Shown: positions 22,383 to 31,132, counted from the first letter of the stretch. The stretch: DNA of 64,000 bases from Gordonia soli NBRC 108243 (GCF_000334455.1 NZ_BANX01000025.1:78427-142426), one strand, 5' to 3'. Made by a program: numbers and translations. The notes: generated by a model from the letters alone, not told the origin.

Positions 22383-23441
22383 GTGAGCAGCACGCAGACC
22401 GCGCACACCTGGCCCCAGATCCTCGGGACGGTCACCGACGGCGTCGACCTGACCGCCGACGAGGCGGCCTGGGCGATGAACGAGATCATGACCGACAGCG
22501 CGACACCCGCCCAGATCGCAGCGTTCGGGGTCGGCGTCAAGATGAAGGGCGCTGCCGCAGCCGAGTTGCGGGGCCTGGCGTCTGCGATGCTCTCGCACGC
22601 GACACTCGTCGAACTCGACCGGCCCGCTGTCGATGTCGTGGGGACCGGCGGCGATCGGTCGCACACCGTGAACATCTCGACGATGACGTCGATCGTCATC
22701 GCGGCGGCCGGTGTCCCGGTGGTCAAGCACGGGAACCGGGCCGCGTCGTCGAAGAGTGGTGGCGCGGACGTCCTCGAGGCACTCGGCGTGACCATCACCC
22801 TCGGCGCCGAGGGCGTGGCGCGCTGCGTCGCCGAGTTGGGTATCGGGTTCTGCTTTGCGCCGGTGTTCCACCCCGCGTTCCGGTTCACCGGACCGCCGCG
22901 CAAGGAGATCGGCATCCCGACGGTGTTCAACGTCCTCGGGCCGCTGACCAATCCGGCCCGTCCGACCCGCGGTCTGATCGGTTGCGCCTTCGACGATCTC
23001 GCGCCCGTCCTGGCCCGTGCCTTCGCCGAACGGGGCGACTCCGTCCTCGTCGTCCGCGGTGACGACGGACTCGACGAACTCACCACCACCTCGACATCGA
23101 CGGTCTGGCAGGTCGTCGACGGAACCGTCACCCGATTGTCGGTGGACCCACGCGATCTCGGGTTCGAGCGTGTGGAACTCAGTGCGTTGCAGGGCGGCGA
23201 CGCCTCGGTCAACGCCGAGATCGCACGTGGTCTGTTCGCCGGCGCGACCGGTCCGGTCCGTGATGCGGTACTGCTGAATGCGGCCGGGGCGATCGTCGCC
23301 GCCGAACAGGCCGCGCCACTGACCGATCAGGGTCTCCGCGACGCTCTGGCCGACGGCGCGCGACGGGCCGCGGAGGCGATCGACGGGGGAGCGGCCACAT
23401 CCGTGCTCGACCGATGGGTGGCGCTCAGCGGATCACTCTGA
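22383..23441 (+). CDS. trpD: Anthranilate phosphoribosyltransferase
   Basis: Second step of tryptophan synthesis: anthranilate + PRPP to phosphoribosyl-anthranilate. The 352 residues carry the PRPP loop [38 protein letters not shown] and [15 protein letters not shown]. It stands alone, apart from other trp genes, as in mycobacteria (Rv2192c beside ctaE). The stop is followed by the 21-bp repeat array. Confidence 0.95.
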   Translation: MSSTQTAHTWPQILGTVTDGVDLTADEAAWAMNEIMTDSATPAQIAAFGVGVKMKGAAAAELRGLASAMLSHATLVELDRPAVDVVGTGGDRSHTVNISTMTSIVIAAAGVPVVKHGNRAASSKSGGADVLEALGVTITLGAEGVARCVAELGIGFCFAPVFHPAFRFTGPPRKEIGIPTVFNVLGPLTNPARPTRGLIGCAFDDLAPVLARAFAERGDSVLVVRGDDGLDELTTTSTSTVWQVVDGTVTRLSVDPRDLGFERVELSALQGGDASVNAEIARGLFAGATGPVRDAVLLNAAGAIVAAEQAAPLTDQGLRDALADGARRAAEAIDGGAATSVLDRWVALSGSL

Positions 23442-23472
23442 CGGCCGGTCTCCCGATTCGCAGTACCGCGTC

Positions 23473-23660
23473 GATCGTGCGCTCTGGATCGTTGATCGTG
23501 CGCGCTGGATCGTTGATCGTGCGGTGATCATCGTGGCGGATGCACGATGAACGAGTTCGGGCGCACGGTCGACGCTTTCGGGCGCACGGTCGACGTTCTT
23601 GAGTGCACGGTCGACGTTTTCGGGCGCACGGTCGACGCTTTCGGGCGCACAGTCGACGAT
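23473..23660. repeat. Inverted arrays of a 21-bp tandem repeat
   Basis: It occupies most of the gap between convergent trpD and the Lrp-like gene. Three units in one orientation begin GATCGTGCGC at 23473, 23494 and 23515. Five units in the opposite orientation contain GCGCACGGTCGACG (or one-base variants) at 23561, 23582, 23603, 23624 and 23645. Every spacing is exactly 21 bp. Between the arrays is an 8-bp hairpin (TCATCGTG at 23528-23535 with CACGATGA at 23543-23550). The two arrays can pair, so a long stem is possible. On the minus strand the region could also encode heptapeptides (VDRAPES type) in a frame open over 23433-23693. Confidence 0.9.
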
Positions 23661-23661
23661 G

Positions 23662-23937
23662 TCACTCGCCGATAGAGAAGCCGCCCTCGACATCGGAACT
23701 GGAGTAGCTGCGGAACGCGATGTGGGTGGCGCTGTGCGTCACGCCGGGCAGGCGGTTGATCCGACCGGTCACCACATCCGCGATCTCCTCGTGTCCGCGC
23801 ACCCGGATCTTCGCGATGAGGTCGACGTCGCCGGCGCAGGAGTAGACCTCGGCCACCCCCGGGATGTCCGCCACGGCCTGCGCGGTCTCCGGGATCTGGT
23901 GGACGTCGGCGGAGATGAGGACGATGGCGGTGATCAT
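23662..23937 (-). CDS. Stand-alone Lrp/AsnC ligand-binding (RAM) domain protein
   Basis: 91 residues starting MITAIVLISADVHQIPE and containing GVAEVYSCAGDVDLIAKI, the alpha/beta ligand-binding fold of Lrp/AsnC regulators without the DNA-binding helix-turn-helix. Such small proteins form rings and may sense amino acids. Its role here is unknown; nearness to trpD is suggestive only. ATG 23937 is chosen (family N-terminus); GTG 23946 would add three residues. It lies 36 nt downstream of the exonuclease gene on the same strand, so probably co-transcribed with it. Confidence 0.88.
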   Translation of the reverse strand: MITAIVLISADVHQIPETAQAVADIPGVAEVYSCAGDVDLIAKIRVRGHEEIADVVTGRINRLPGVTHSATHIAFRSYSSSDVEGGFSIGE

Positions 23938-23973
23938 GCGTCTCACCCTAGTGCGCCGCGATCGGCCTGCCGC

Positions 23974-25704
23974 TCAGCTCGCGCGTGCAGTGATCTCGCG
24001 GGCTCGCCGGGCGCCGGCCGACCACGTCAGCCATCGTTCGGTACCGCCTGCGGGCAGGGCGAAGGAATCGGTACAGGCGACGATCCGCGCTCCGGGTTCG
24101 GTGATCCACCGGTACAGCAGTGCGGCTTCCTCGGTAGGCGCCCCGAGCAACGGGCCGGCGCCCGGGATGACCGTCTCGGCCGACGCGATGAGCGCTTCGG
24201 CGACCGGCATCGGTGCGACTCCGCGTCGCGCGACGCCCGCACTCGCCAACCGTCCGTGCCGGAGGACCGCGAGCTCCCACCCGCCGCGGTCGTCGGGGCG
24301 GGCGACGACCAATTCCGCGATCCGACACAGCGCCGACAACCGTTGGCATCGGGAGACGACGTCGATGAGCGTCGTCAGCCGGTCGCGATGCCGCGCCGCG
24401 GATTCGAACATGTGGGCCGCCGACAACGTCTCCAGTCGTTCGGTGAGCGTGCCCATCAGCCGGTCCGACTCGCCGAGTAGCAGTTCGCGCGCTGCCACCG
24501 CGCGGGGCAGGTACTCCGAGAAGGTCTGCGGTCGAACGGATCCGGCGTGACAACCGCTGATCAGCCGACCTCCCGCGGCATCGGCCCGGCACCAGTGATG
24601 GGTGGCGGACCCGAGTCGGATGGTGCAACTGCGAAGGCCGGCCGCCTGTGCGATCAGGTCGGCGACGGTCGTCGCGGTCGTGCGGTTCCCGATGGGGCCG
24701 AGCGACTCGGGCTCCGGGGTACGGGTGACCTTGAACCGCGGGAACCGCTCGGCCGTCAGCACGATCCACCATCCGCGATGCGGTTGGGTCGAGCGACGGT
24801 TGTATGCCGGAGCGTGTGCCCCCAGCAATCGGAGCTCTCGGACGCCGGCCTCGAGGGCATGTGCGCACTCGATGTGGTCCACCCTGGTGGCCAGCGCGAC
24901 CATCTCGCCCATCCGTCGGCGGGGATCTGCCCCGGTGAAGTACGACATCACGCGCCGGCGTAGATCCACCGCGGTCCCGACATAGAGGACCTCGTCGGAC
25001 GGACCGCGGAACAGATAGACGCCGGGCCGGGCGGGGACACCCGCGGCGATGTGTCGTTTGGCGCGTAAGCGGGGGTCGGTGCGCCGGGGGAGGAACCCGG
25101 TCAGGTCCTCGTAGCTGGTGATGCCCTGGTTCCCGACACGTTCGAGCAGCCGGTGGAACACCTCGACGGTGGCCCGCGCGTCGTCGAGTGCCCGGTGTGT
25201 GGGACGCACGCTCACGTCGAACAGGTCGGCCAGCGCCGACAACCGGACCGACGGAGCCTCGTCGCGGTCGAGGATGCGGCGTGCCATCGCCACGGTGCAC
25301 AGCGATGCGGTGAACGGCCAGTCGATGCCGAGGCGGGCGGCGTTCTGCCGGAGGAAGCCCATGTCGAAGCGGGCGTTGTGCGCCACCAGGATCGCTCCAC
25401 GGGCGAACTCGACGAACGACGGGAGCACCTCGGCGATCCGCGGGGCGTCGGTGACCATCGCCTGCGTGATGCCCGTGAGGGTGACGATCTGAGGAGGGAT
25501 GCGGCAGCCCGGGTCGACGAGGGTGGCGAACTCGCCGATCACCTCACCGCCGCGGATCTTCACCGCCCCGATCTCGGTGATCTGATCGGCCTTCGCGCTG
25601 CCGCCCGTGGTCTCGAGGTCGACGACGACGAGGGTGGTCTCGAACAGGGAGCGATCGGAGAACTCCGCCCCGTCGGCATCGAGATCGGCGAACGTCAGCT
25701 GCAC
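23974..25704 (-). CDS. DEDDh exonuclease-GIY-YIG protein (DnaQ/UvrC-like)
   Basis: 576 residues resembling Rv2191. The N-terminal DnaQ-like 3'-5' exonuclease (about 20-185) has VDLETTG, HNARFDMGFL and HRALDDARAT, giving all five DEDDh residues. A GIY-YIG nuclease domain follows (about 215-300): PGVYLFRGPSDEVLYVGTAVDLRRR. The rest resembles the middle of UvrC/Cho and is of unclear function. It likely acts in DNA repair as an incision plus resection enzyme. The GTG at 25704 (MQLTFADLD) is chosen because a TANNNT box sits 7 nt before it; the frame is open to 25791 but without homology. Confidence 0.88.
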   Translation of the reverse strand: MQLTFADLDADGAEFSDRSLFETTLVVVDLETTGGSAKADQITEIGAVKIRGGEVIGEFATLVDPGCRIPPQIVTLTGITQAMVTDAPRIAEVLPSFVEFARGAILVAHNARFDMGFLRQNAARLGIDWPFTASLCTVAMARRILDRDEAPSVRLSALADLFDVSVRPTHRALDDARATVEVFHRLLERVGNQGITSYEDLTGFLPRRTDPRLRAKRHIAAGVPARPGVYLFRGPSDEVLYVGTAVDLRRRVMSYFTGADPRRRMGEMVALATRVDHIECAHALEAGVRELRLLGAHAPAYNRRSTQPHRGWWIVLTAERFPRFKVTRTPEPESLGPIGNRTTATTVADLIAQAAGLRSCTIRLGSATHHWCRADAAGGRLISGCHAGSVRPQTFSEYLPRAVAARELLLGESDRLMGTLTERLETLSAAHMFESAARHRDRLTTLIDVVSRCQRLSALCRIAELVVARPDDRGGWELAVLRHGRLASAGVARRGVAPMPVAEALIASAETVIPGAGPLLGAPTEEAALLYRWITEPGARIVACTDSFALPAGGTERWLTWSAGARRAREITARAS

Positions 25705-25711
25705 GAGACGA

Positions 25712-25717
25712 ACACTA
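25712..25717 (-). promoter_or_regulatory. Putative -10 element of the exonuclease gene (leaderless)
   Basis: TAGTGT on the minus strand ends 7 nt before the GTG at 25704. No SD is visible. Confidence 0.45.
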
Positions 25718-25984
25718 GTTCGAAGCAACGACAGTGTCGGGTGTGACAGGCGGGAAGCATGGGATCTTGTCTCGACCCGCGGTCGCGGCATCGAGTTTGT
25801 CGGTACCCACTCCTACTGTCTGCCTCAGGTCGAGATCGGCTCCGCGGAGCCGGCATGACGAGCCGACAGTGCGGAGCAACTGCCCGTCGGGTCGGCCTCG
25901 CTCGACACGACGCTCGACGTCGCCGATCCCGGCGACTCGGACATCCCGACATGCCCGCCCACCCAAATGAGATGGAGATCACAG

Positions 25985-26269
25985 ATGTATATCGACTGCA
26001 ACTCCTGCCCGGGCCGTCGACGTGCCTGCGACGGATGCATGATGCAGGTGTTGTTCGACCCCCTCAACAGCGGAAACGATGGGGTCGACGCACGTCCACC
26101 GGTCGCTGTGCCGATGGTCACGGCCGACGACGAGATCGCTTCTGCCATCGATGTGTTCAGCGCTGCTGCAATGGTGTCGAACGCCACTGCAGTATCTGCA
26201 AGAAGCAACATCGGTCCAGTTCAGAGGGGTCGCAGGGGGCCTGATCTGTCGGTTCTGCGCGCTGGCTGA
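25985..26269 (+). CDS. Small four-cysteine protein upstream of NlpC/P60 genes
   Basis: 94 residues. The N-terminus MYIDCNSCPGRRRACDGC has C5, C8, C15 and C18 as a CxxC-x6-CxxC pair, which could bind zinc or a cluster. A short helical region (about 55-70) and a basic tail follow. Small proteins with this start lie near NlpC/P60 genes in related actinomycetes (from memory); their function is unknown. The ATG at 25985 has GGAGATCACAG just before it. It is divergent from the exonuclease gene and followed by the riboswitch leader. Confidence 0.7.
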   Translation: MYIDCNSCPGRRRACDGCMMQVLFDPLNSGNDGVDARPPVAVPMVTADDEIASAIDVFSAAAMVSNATAVSARSNIGPVQRGRRGPDLSVLRAG

Positions 26270-26383
26270 GCGGAGTTCTCCACACCCTGCCGCCAGCTGT
26301 GGTGGACAGACCCGCATCTGATTTCGTAACCTTTCCGAGACATTTGCGGAGCGTCCCGCTCCAACCGGAGTGGTCCGCATCGG

Positions 26384-26535
26384 TCACCGCTCAATCGTCC
26401 ATCTGGACGAACCGGGGAACCACAGATTTCGGAGCGATCCGAATTGGGGTGAATCTCGCGTGCCTTCTACCCGATGGTGCGTGCGTAGGGCCATTCTCTC
26501 GGCCCGAACCCGACAGCTAACTCGGTCGGCGGTAG
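26384..26535 (+). promoter_or_regulatory. c-di-AMP riboswitch (ydaO-yuaA class)
   Basis: The conserved core strings of the class are present in order: CCGGGGAACC (26412-26421), TTGGGGTGAATC (26444-26455), AGGGCCATTCTCTCGGCCCG (26487-26506), then AACCCGACAGCTAAC. Closing stem P1 pairs ACCGC (26386-26390) with GCGGT (26529-26533), and a P2 hairpin CGTCC/GGACG lies inside. It ends about 25 nt before the NlpC/P60 start, so it could hide or expose the AAAGGAGAA SD, or terminate. A TAACCT -10-like box is at 26327-26332. In actinobacteria this class typically controls cell-wall hydrolase genes; c-di-AMP normally turns them off. Confidence 0.93.
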
Positions 26536-26560
26536 GGAGAACTAAAGGAGAACGCACTTC

Positions 26561-27277
26561 GTGGCCAAACATCGTTTGGAACAGCCCAACCGCGGCAGCA
26601 AGGTCGCCAAGAAAGCGGTGATCGCTGGGTCGATTACGGTCGGCTCGCTCGCCGCCGCCGCGGGTCCGGCGCTGGCCGCCCCGGTCCACGTGCCCAACAT
26701 CGGTACCTTCGAACTGCCCGGCGTCGCCGAGAAGCAGATCCCGAAGGAATTCCAGCCCGAGGCGCAGAAGCCTGCCGCTGACGCCGCCGCGCCGAAGCCG
26801 GCCGCGAAGGCTCCCGGAGCTTCGGTCGAGATCCCGAATCTCGGCAAGTTCACGGTTCCTGGGCTGAACCAGGACCAGATCCCGCAGCAGTTCGCACCCC
26901 GTGGTGGCGGCGCCCTGCCGGGTATCGGACAGCCGACCCAGGCCGAGAAGGCCGTCAGCGCCGCCGAGAGCAAGATCGGTTCGCCCTACTCGTACGGCTC
27001 TGCCGGCCCCAACGCCTTCGACTGCTCGGGACTCGTCTACTGGTCGTACAAGCAGGCCGGCAAGGACATCCCGCGTGACAGCTACGGCCAGCTGGGCGGC
27101 GGCCGTGCGGTTGCCTACCAGGATGCCAAGCCCGGCGATGTGCTCATCTTCAACGGTGGCGGCCACGCTGGCATCTATGTCGGCAACGGCAAGTTCGTCC
27201 ACTCGTCGACCTACGGGACGCCGGTGGCCAAGAGCAACGTCAAAGAGTGGTCGCTGACGGGCGTCCGGCGCTACTGA
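26561..27277 (+). CDS. Secreted NlpC/P60 peptidoglycan endopeptidase (RipB-like)
   Basis: 238 residues. It cleaves the D-Glu-mDAP bond of stem peptides, outside the membrane. It has a signal peptide (basic start, hydrophobic 18-40, likely cut at ALA-AP). Two related segments, PNIGTFELPGV and PNLGKFTVPGL, form a short internal repeat in an Ala/Pro/Lys-rich region. The NlpC/P60 domain (about 128-238) has the catalytic Cys in NAFDCSGLVYW and a His in GGHAGIYVG. The GTG at 26561 has SD AAAGGAG. It is controlled by the upstream riboswitch. Mycobacterial RipB is similar in size. Confidence 0.93.
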   Translation: MAKHRLEQPNRGSKVAKKAVIAGSITVGSLAAAAGPALAAPVHVPNIGTFELPGVAEKQIPKEFQPEAQKPAADAAAPKPAAKAPGASVEIPNLGKFTVPGLNQDQIPQQFAPRGGGALPGIGQPTQAEKAVSAAESKIGSPYSYGSAGPNAFDCSGLVYWSYKQAGKDIPRDSYGQLGGGRAVAYQDAKPGDVLIFNGGGHAGIYVGNGKFVHSSTYGTPVAKSNVKEWSLTGVRRY

Positions 27278-27308
27278 GCGTCGACGCACAGCGACGAAGT
27301 AATACCAG

Positions 27309-27346
27309 TTTGGGCGGATTGCGCGAACCAGCGTGATCCGCCCAAA
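27309..27346 (+). terminator. Terminator hairpin after the RipB-like gene
   Basis: Outer 11-bp perfect stem TTTGGGCGGAT/ATCCGCCCAAA, continued by five more pairs (two wobble) to a 6-nt loop, 32 nt after the stop. It separates the two NlpC/P60 genes. Confidence 0.8.
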
Positions 27347-27443
27347 CCAGTCATCGACCCCGGTGGGCGGCCATAGAGTGGGACCCGACCTCCACCGGGT
27401 GGTCGGGGGGTGGCTGTGACCTGGCAGAGGAGTGGGTGACACC

Positions 27444-28511
27444 GTGGTTTCCGCATCCAGGACCGCACGTGTGCGGTCGGTGCCGGCGATGGCCGCGGCG
27501 GGGTTGATGGCGTTCGTCGTCGCGCTCGCCCCCGGTGCATCGGTCTCCGGCGCGGGTAACGCGTCGGCCGAGCCGGTGCGGTCGGCAGATCAGTTGCTGA
27601 CCAAGTACAAGAAGCTGAGCCAGGATGCCGAGCAGTCGGCCGAGGCCATGCACAACGCGCAGATCGAGTACGACAAGCAACGTTCGATCGTCGACGGGGC
27701 CAAGAAGGCGTCCACGAACGCGCAGCGCGCACTCACGTCGACCCAGTCGCGGCTGGACAGCTACCAGCGCCGGGTCGATGCCGTGGTCCGCGCCAGCTAC
27801 AAGGGTGCCCGGGTCAACCGCCTCTACGCCGTGTTGGTCAGCGACTCCCCACAGTCGCTCCTGGACCAGATGTCGGGGCTGGAGCTCATCTCTCGACAAT
27901 CGGCTGCGGATCTCAACGGACTCCGCGAGACCCGCAAGAAGACCATCGCGGCCAAGAACTCGGCCGAGCGCACCGCCGCAGCGGCCACCAAGGCCGTCGC
28001 TGCTGCCGAGCGCACCCGAGGTGATCTGCAGGCCAAACAGTCGAATCTGCAGCTGCAGGCGGTACAGATCCGCGCCGTCTACCAGTCGATGACAGGCAAG
28101 CAACTCGCTGCCCTCCGCGGTCCGAAGTTCGACTTCGACCCGCGTCTGGTGCCCAAAGGCACCTCCGCGGCGTTGGTCGCGGTCCAGGCCGCGTTGACCC
28201 GCATCGGCGATCCCTACGTGTGGGGCGCCACCGGGCCGAACTCGTTCGACTGCTCCGGCCTGATGGTCTGGGCGTTCAAGCAGGCCGGCAAGACCCTGCC
28301 GCGGTCGAGCGAGGCCCAGCTGGGCGGCGGCCAGGCCGTCTCCCGCAACGACCTCAAACCGGGTGACCTGATCATCTATTACTCCGGTGCCTCGCATGTC
28401 GGTATGTACGTCGGCGACGGTTACGTCGTCCATGCGTCGACCTTCGGGGTCCCGGTGAAGGTCGTGCCGATCGACGAGGCCGGTCCGTACAACGCGGCGC
28501 GCCGGTACTGA
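27444..28511 (+). CDS. ripA: Secreted NlpC/P60 endopeptidase with coiled-coil (RipA-like)
   Basis: About 355 residues. It has a signal peptide (residues 1-45, ending near ASA-EP), a long helical coiled-coil domain (about 48-215, rich in Lys, Ala and Gln), then the NlpC/P60 domain (about 245-355) with the catalytic Cys in NSFDCSGLMVW, His in ASHVGMYVG and HASTFG. This is the RipA layout, in which the helical part inhibits or localises the septal hydrolase. The GTG at 27444 is chosen because GAGGAG ends 11 nt before it; the GTG at 27432 overlaps that SD. It is followed after 42 nt by the metallopeptidase-like lipoprotein. Confidence 0.9.
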   Translation: MVSASRTARVRSVPAMAAAGLMAFVVALAPGASVSGAGNASAEPVRSADQLLTKYKKLSQDAEQSAEAMHNAQIEYDKQRSIVDGAKKASTNAQRALTSTQSRLDSYQRRVDAVVRASYKGARVNRLYAVLVSDSPQSLLDQMSGLELISRQSAADLNGLRETRKKTIAAKNSAERTAAAATKAVAAAERTRGDLQAKQSNLQLQAVQIRAVYQSMTGKQLAALRGPKFDFDPRLVPKGTSAALVAVQAALTRIGDPYVWGATGPNSFDCSGLMVWAFKQAGKTLPRSSEAQLGGGQAVSRNDLKPGDLIIYYSGASHVGMYVGDGYVVHASTFGVPVKVVPIDEAGPYNAARRY

Positions 28512-28553
28512 TCGCGCGGTGACACCGCTGCAGGCCGCTTCGGCGGTCGACTC

Positions 28554-30008
28554 ATGATCGCCCGCAACCGCTTCCGCGGTGCGTCCACCGTGGCCGCCGT
28601 CCTGGCTCTCGTCGTGTCGGCGACGCTGCTGACCGCATGTACCGACACGCCGCCCGTCTCCGAGGACACCGCTCAGTCGGCGACTCCGAGCAGCGCCTAC
28701 GAGGTCAGTCGCAGCGAGGGGGCCCAGCGACTGCTCGACGCGCTCGGTCCGGCCATCCGGGACGGTGACCGTCGTCGTCTCGACCCCCTGATCGACCCGT
28801 CGGCGTCCCCGAGCTTCCGGGCGACCCTGACGACCGCGGTGGACAACCTGGCTCCCGCCGACACCGGTCGCCCATCGTCGACGGCGGGGCAGACCGGGGC
28901 CCCACCGGCAGCCGGTGAATCCGATTCCGCCGGCGAGCGGCGTGGTGGTCGTCTGCGTCCGCGGTTGCTGGAATATCGCCTGACACCCGTTCAGGAGACC
29001 GAGCCGCTGGTGCCTCCGGAGATCCAGGCGCGACTCGACGAGCAGGGCAGTTCGGATGCCTGGGTCGCGCCCGTCGAGATCCACCACGCGCTCGGCGGGT
29101 CGGCGATCCCGGGCATCGACGAGCCCGAGATCGTGTCCACCACGACGATGATCCTGGCCCGCTACGGCGACGACTGGAAGGTGGTCGGCGACTACCGGGG
29201 CGATGGCGCGGCGCCGCCCCCGGTGCAGCTCTGGGAACTCCCGGGGGTCCGTGCCGCAGATGTTCGTACTGCCGGCGGTGCATCGGTCATCGCGTCCTAT
29301 CCCGACACCGCGGACACTGTCACCCGGGTGCGAAGCCTGTTGCCGAACGCAGTCGACGCGGTGACCGAGTTCTGGGGTGATGCGTGGCCGCGCCGGGCCG
29401 TCGTCGTCGCCACGGGTGACAACGACCAGTTCGGTGCGCTCACCCGGAGTCTCGGATCGGATGTCGCTGCGGCGGCGGCCGCCACCGTCTATGCCGATCT
29501 CGACAGCGCCGCACGGACCGTCACCGGTCAACGTGTGGTGCTCACGCCCGCGGCCGGGACGCTGTCTGCCCCTGCGCTGGGTGTGGTCCTCAGACACGAG
29601 CTCACACATGTCGCCGCGCGAACGGCCACGGCACCCGGTGCGCCGCTGTGGATCACCGAGGGCGTGCCCGAATACGTCGGTCGCCGTGGCACCTACACCC
29701 GGTTCGCCGACGCCGCACCGCAACTAGCGGCACGTGTCCGCGCGGGCGAGGCGCCGACCGCGTTCCCGACCGACGCCGACTTCGCGGTCGACTCGGAGCA
29801 GGCGACGATCGCCTATCAGTCGGCCTGGTCGGTCGCGGCCTTCGTCGCCGACCGTTTCGACGAGACCGTCCTGCGTCGCCTGTACATCGGGGTCGCGGGC
29901 ACCGACGATGTGGGCCGTCAGGACGCTGCCATCACCAACACGCTGAAGATGTCTCGCGCCCAACTGGTCGAGCGCTGGCGCGCGTGGCTCACCGAGCAGG
30001 TCCGCTGA
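28554..30008 (+). CDS. Lipoprotein with gluzincin-type metallopeptidase motif
   Basis: 484 residues. The signal sequence ends in lipobox LLTAC (Cys29), so it is probably anchored outside the membrane. Residues 35-170 are acidic and variable; 180-240 resemble a small beta domain (ILARYGDDWKVVGDYRG). The C-terminal part has HELTH at 348-352 and E369 in WITEGVPEYVG, the zinc ligands and spacing of gluzincin peptidases. The substrate is unknown; the setting between a septal hydrolase and PimB' suggests an envelope role. Its stop overlaps the pimB start by 1 nt. It is longer than Rv2189c of M. tuberculosis, which sits here. Confidence 0.8.
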   Translation: MIARNRFRGASTVAAVLALVVSATLLTACTDTPPVSEDTAQSATPSSAYEVSRSEGAQRLLDALGPAIRDGDRRRLDPLIDPSASPSFRATLTTAVDNLAPADTGRPSSTAGQTGAPPAAGESDSAGERRGGRLRPRLLEYRLTPVQETEPLVPPEIQARLDEQGSSDAWVAPVEIHHALGGSAIPGIDEPEIVSTTTMILARYGDDWKVVGDYRGDGAAPPPVQLWELPGVRAADVRTAGGASVIASYPDTADTVTRVRSLLPNAVDAVTEFWGDAWPRRAVVVATGDNDQFGALTRSLGSDVAAAAAATVYADLDSAARTVTGQRVVLTPAAGTLSAPALGVVLRHELTHVAARTATAPGAPLWITEGVPEYVGRRGTYTRFADAAPQLAARVRAGEAPTAFPTDADFAVDSEQATIAYQSAWSVAAFVADRFDETVLRRLYIGVAGTDDVGRQDAAITNTLKMSRAQLVERWRAWLTEQVR

Positions 30009-31132
30009 TGCGGCGAACACTGTTGGTGACCAACGACTTCCCGCCGCGCCCCGGTGGCATCCAGTCGTACCTGCAGAATCTGGTCGACCTTCTGCCGCCC
30101 GAGCAGGTCGTCGTGTACGCGCCCAGGTGGCGTGGTGATTCGCATGTCGAGTTCGATCGCAGCGTGCCGTACACCGTCGTCCGGCACCCGACCACGCTGA
30201 TGTTGCCCACCCCCGCGGTGGCACGTCGAGCGGCCCGTCTAGTCGCCGAACACGACATCGAGACGGTGTGGTTCGGTGCAGCCGCACCGCTGGCGGTCCT
30301 CGCGCCGGTGATGCGGCGTGCCGGTGCGCGGCGCGTGATCGCCTCGACCCACGGCCACGAGGTCGGTTGGTCGATGGTGCCGATCGCCCGTCAGATCCTC
30401 GGGCACATCGGAGCGCACACCGATGTGGTGACCTTCGTCTCGCGGTACACCCGTGGCCGGTTCGCGGCCGCATTCGGTGCGCAGGCCGCTCTCGAACATC
30501 TGCCGCCGGGTGTGGACACCGATCGGTTCGCGCCGGACCCTGCTGCCCGACAACGCATCCGCGACCGACATGAACTGGGCGACCGGCCGACGGTGCTCTG
30601 CCTGTCCCGTCTCGTCCCGCGCAAGGGCCAGGACGTGTTGATCAAGGCCCTGCCGGGCATCCGCATGCGCATCCCCGACGCAGTGCTGGTGATCGTCGGT
30701 GGCGGTCCGTACGCCGAGACGCTGCACCGGCTCGCCGAGGAGACCGGCGTCGCCGATCACGTGGTGTTCACCGGTTCGGTGCCCGCTGACGAACTACCCG
30801 CCTATCACGCCATCGCCGACGTCTTCGCGATGCCGTCTCGCACCCGAGGCCGCGGCCTCGACGTGGAAGGGCTCGGCATCGTCTACCTGGAGGCGTCGTC
30901 GACCGGCGTCCCGGTGGTGGCCGGGCAGTCCGGAGGCGCGCCGGAGACGGTGATCGAGGGAGTCACCGGAACGGTCGTGGACGGCACCGACATCGATGCG
31001 GTCGCCCTCGCGGTGATCGACATCCTCAGCGATCGCAGGCTCGCCCGACGTATGGGTGAGCGCGGCCGCGAGTTCGCGGTCGAGCGGTGGCAGTGGCGCG
31101 CGATCGCGAGCCGCCTCGTCCAACTCCTGTAG
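30008..31132 (+). CDS. pimB: GDP-mannose-dependent PIM mannosyltransferase PimB'
   Basis: Adds the second mannose (alpha-1,6) to phosphatidylinositol monomannoside, on the cytoplasmic face, at the root of PIM, LM and LAM synthesis. The 374 residues form a GT-B fold: LLVTNDFPPRPGGIQSYLQ (N-terminal glycine loop), STHGHEVGWS, PPGVDTDRFAPD and the GT4 donor-site region EGLGIVYLEASSTGVPVVAG. The ATG at 30008 shares one base with the preceding stop (TGATG). It is convergent with fadD15, with a 41-nt gap. Confidence 0.92.
   Translation: MRRTLLVTNDFPPRPGGIQSYLQNLVDLLPPEQVVVYAPRWRGDSHVEFDRSVPYTVVRHPTTLMLPTPAVARRAARLVAEHDIETVWFGAAAPLAVLAPVMRRAGARRVIASTHGHEVGWSMVPIARQILGHIGAHTDVVTFVSRYTRGRFAAAFGAQAALEHLPPGVDTDRFAPDPAARQRIRDRHELGDRPTVLCLSRLVPRKGQDVLIKALPGIRMRIPDAVLVIVGGGPYAETLHRLAEETGVADHVVFTGSVPADELPAYHAIADVFAMPSRTRGRGLDVEGLGIVYLEASSTGVPVVAGQSGGAPETVIEGVTGTVVDGTDIDAVALAVIDILSDRRLARRMGERGREFAVERWQWRAIASRLVQLL

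Noticed and set aside
23433..23693. Possible 86-residue heptapeptide-repeat protein
   Set aside because: It overlaps the Lrp-like gene and only reflects the 21-bp repeat period. No SD or conserved start supports translation.
27351..29723. 790-codon open frame on the minus strand
   Set aside because: Antisense to the RipA-like and lipoprotein genes; composition is typical of a GC shadow.
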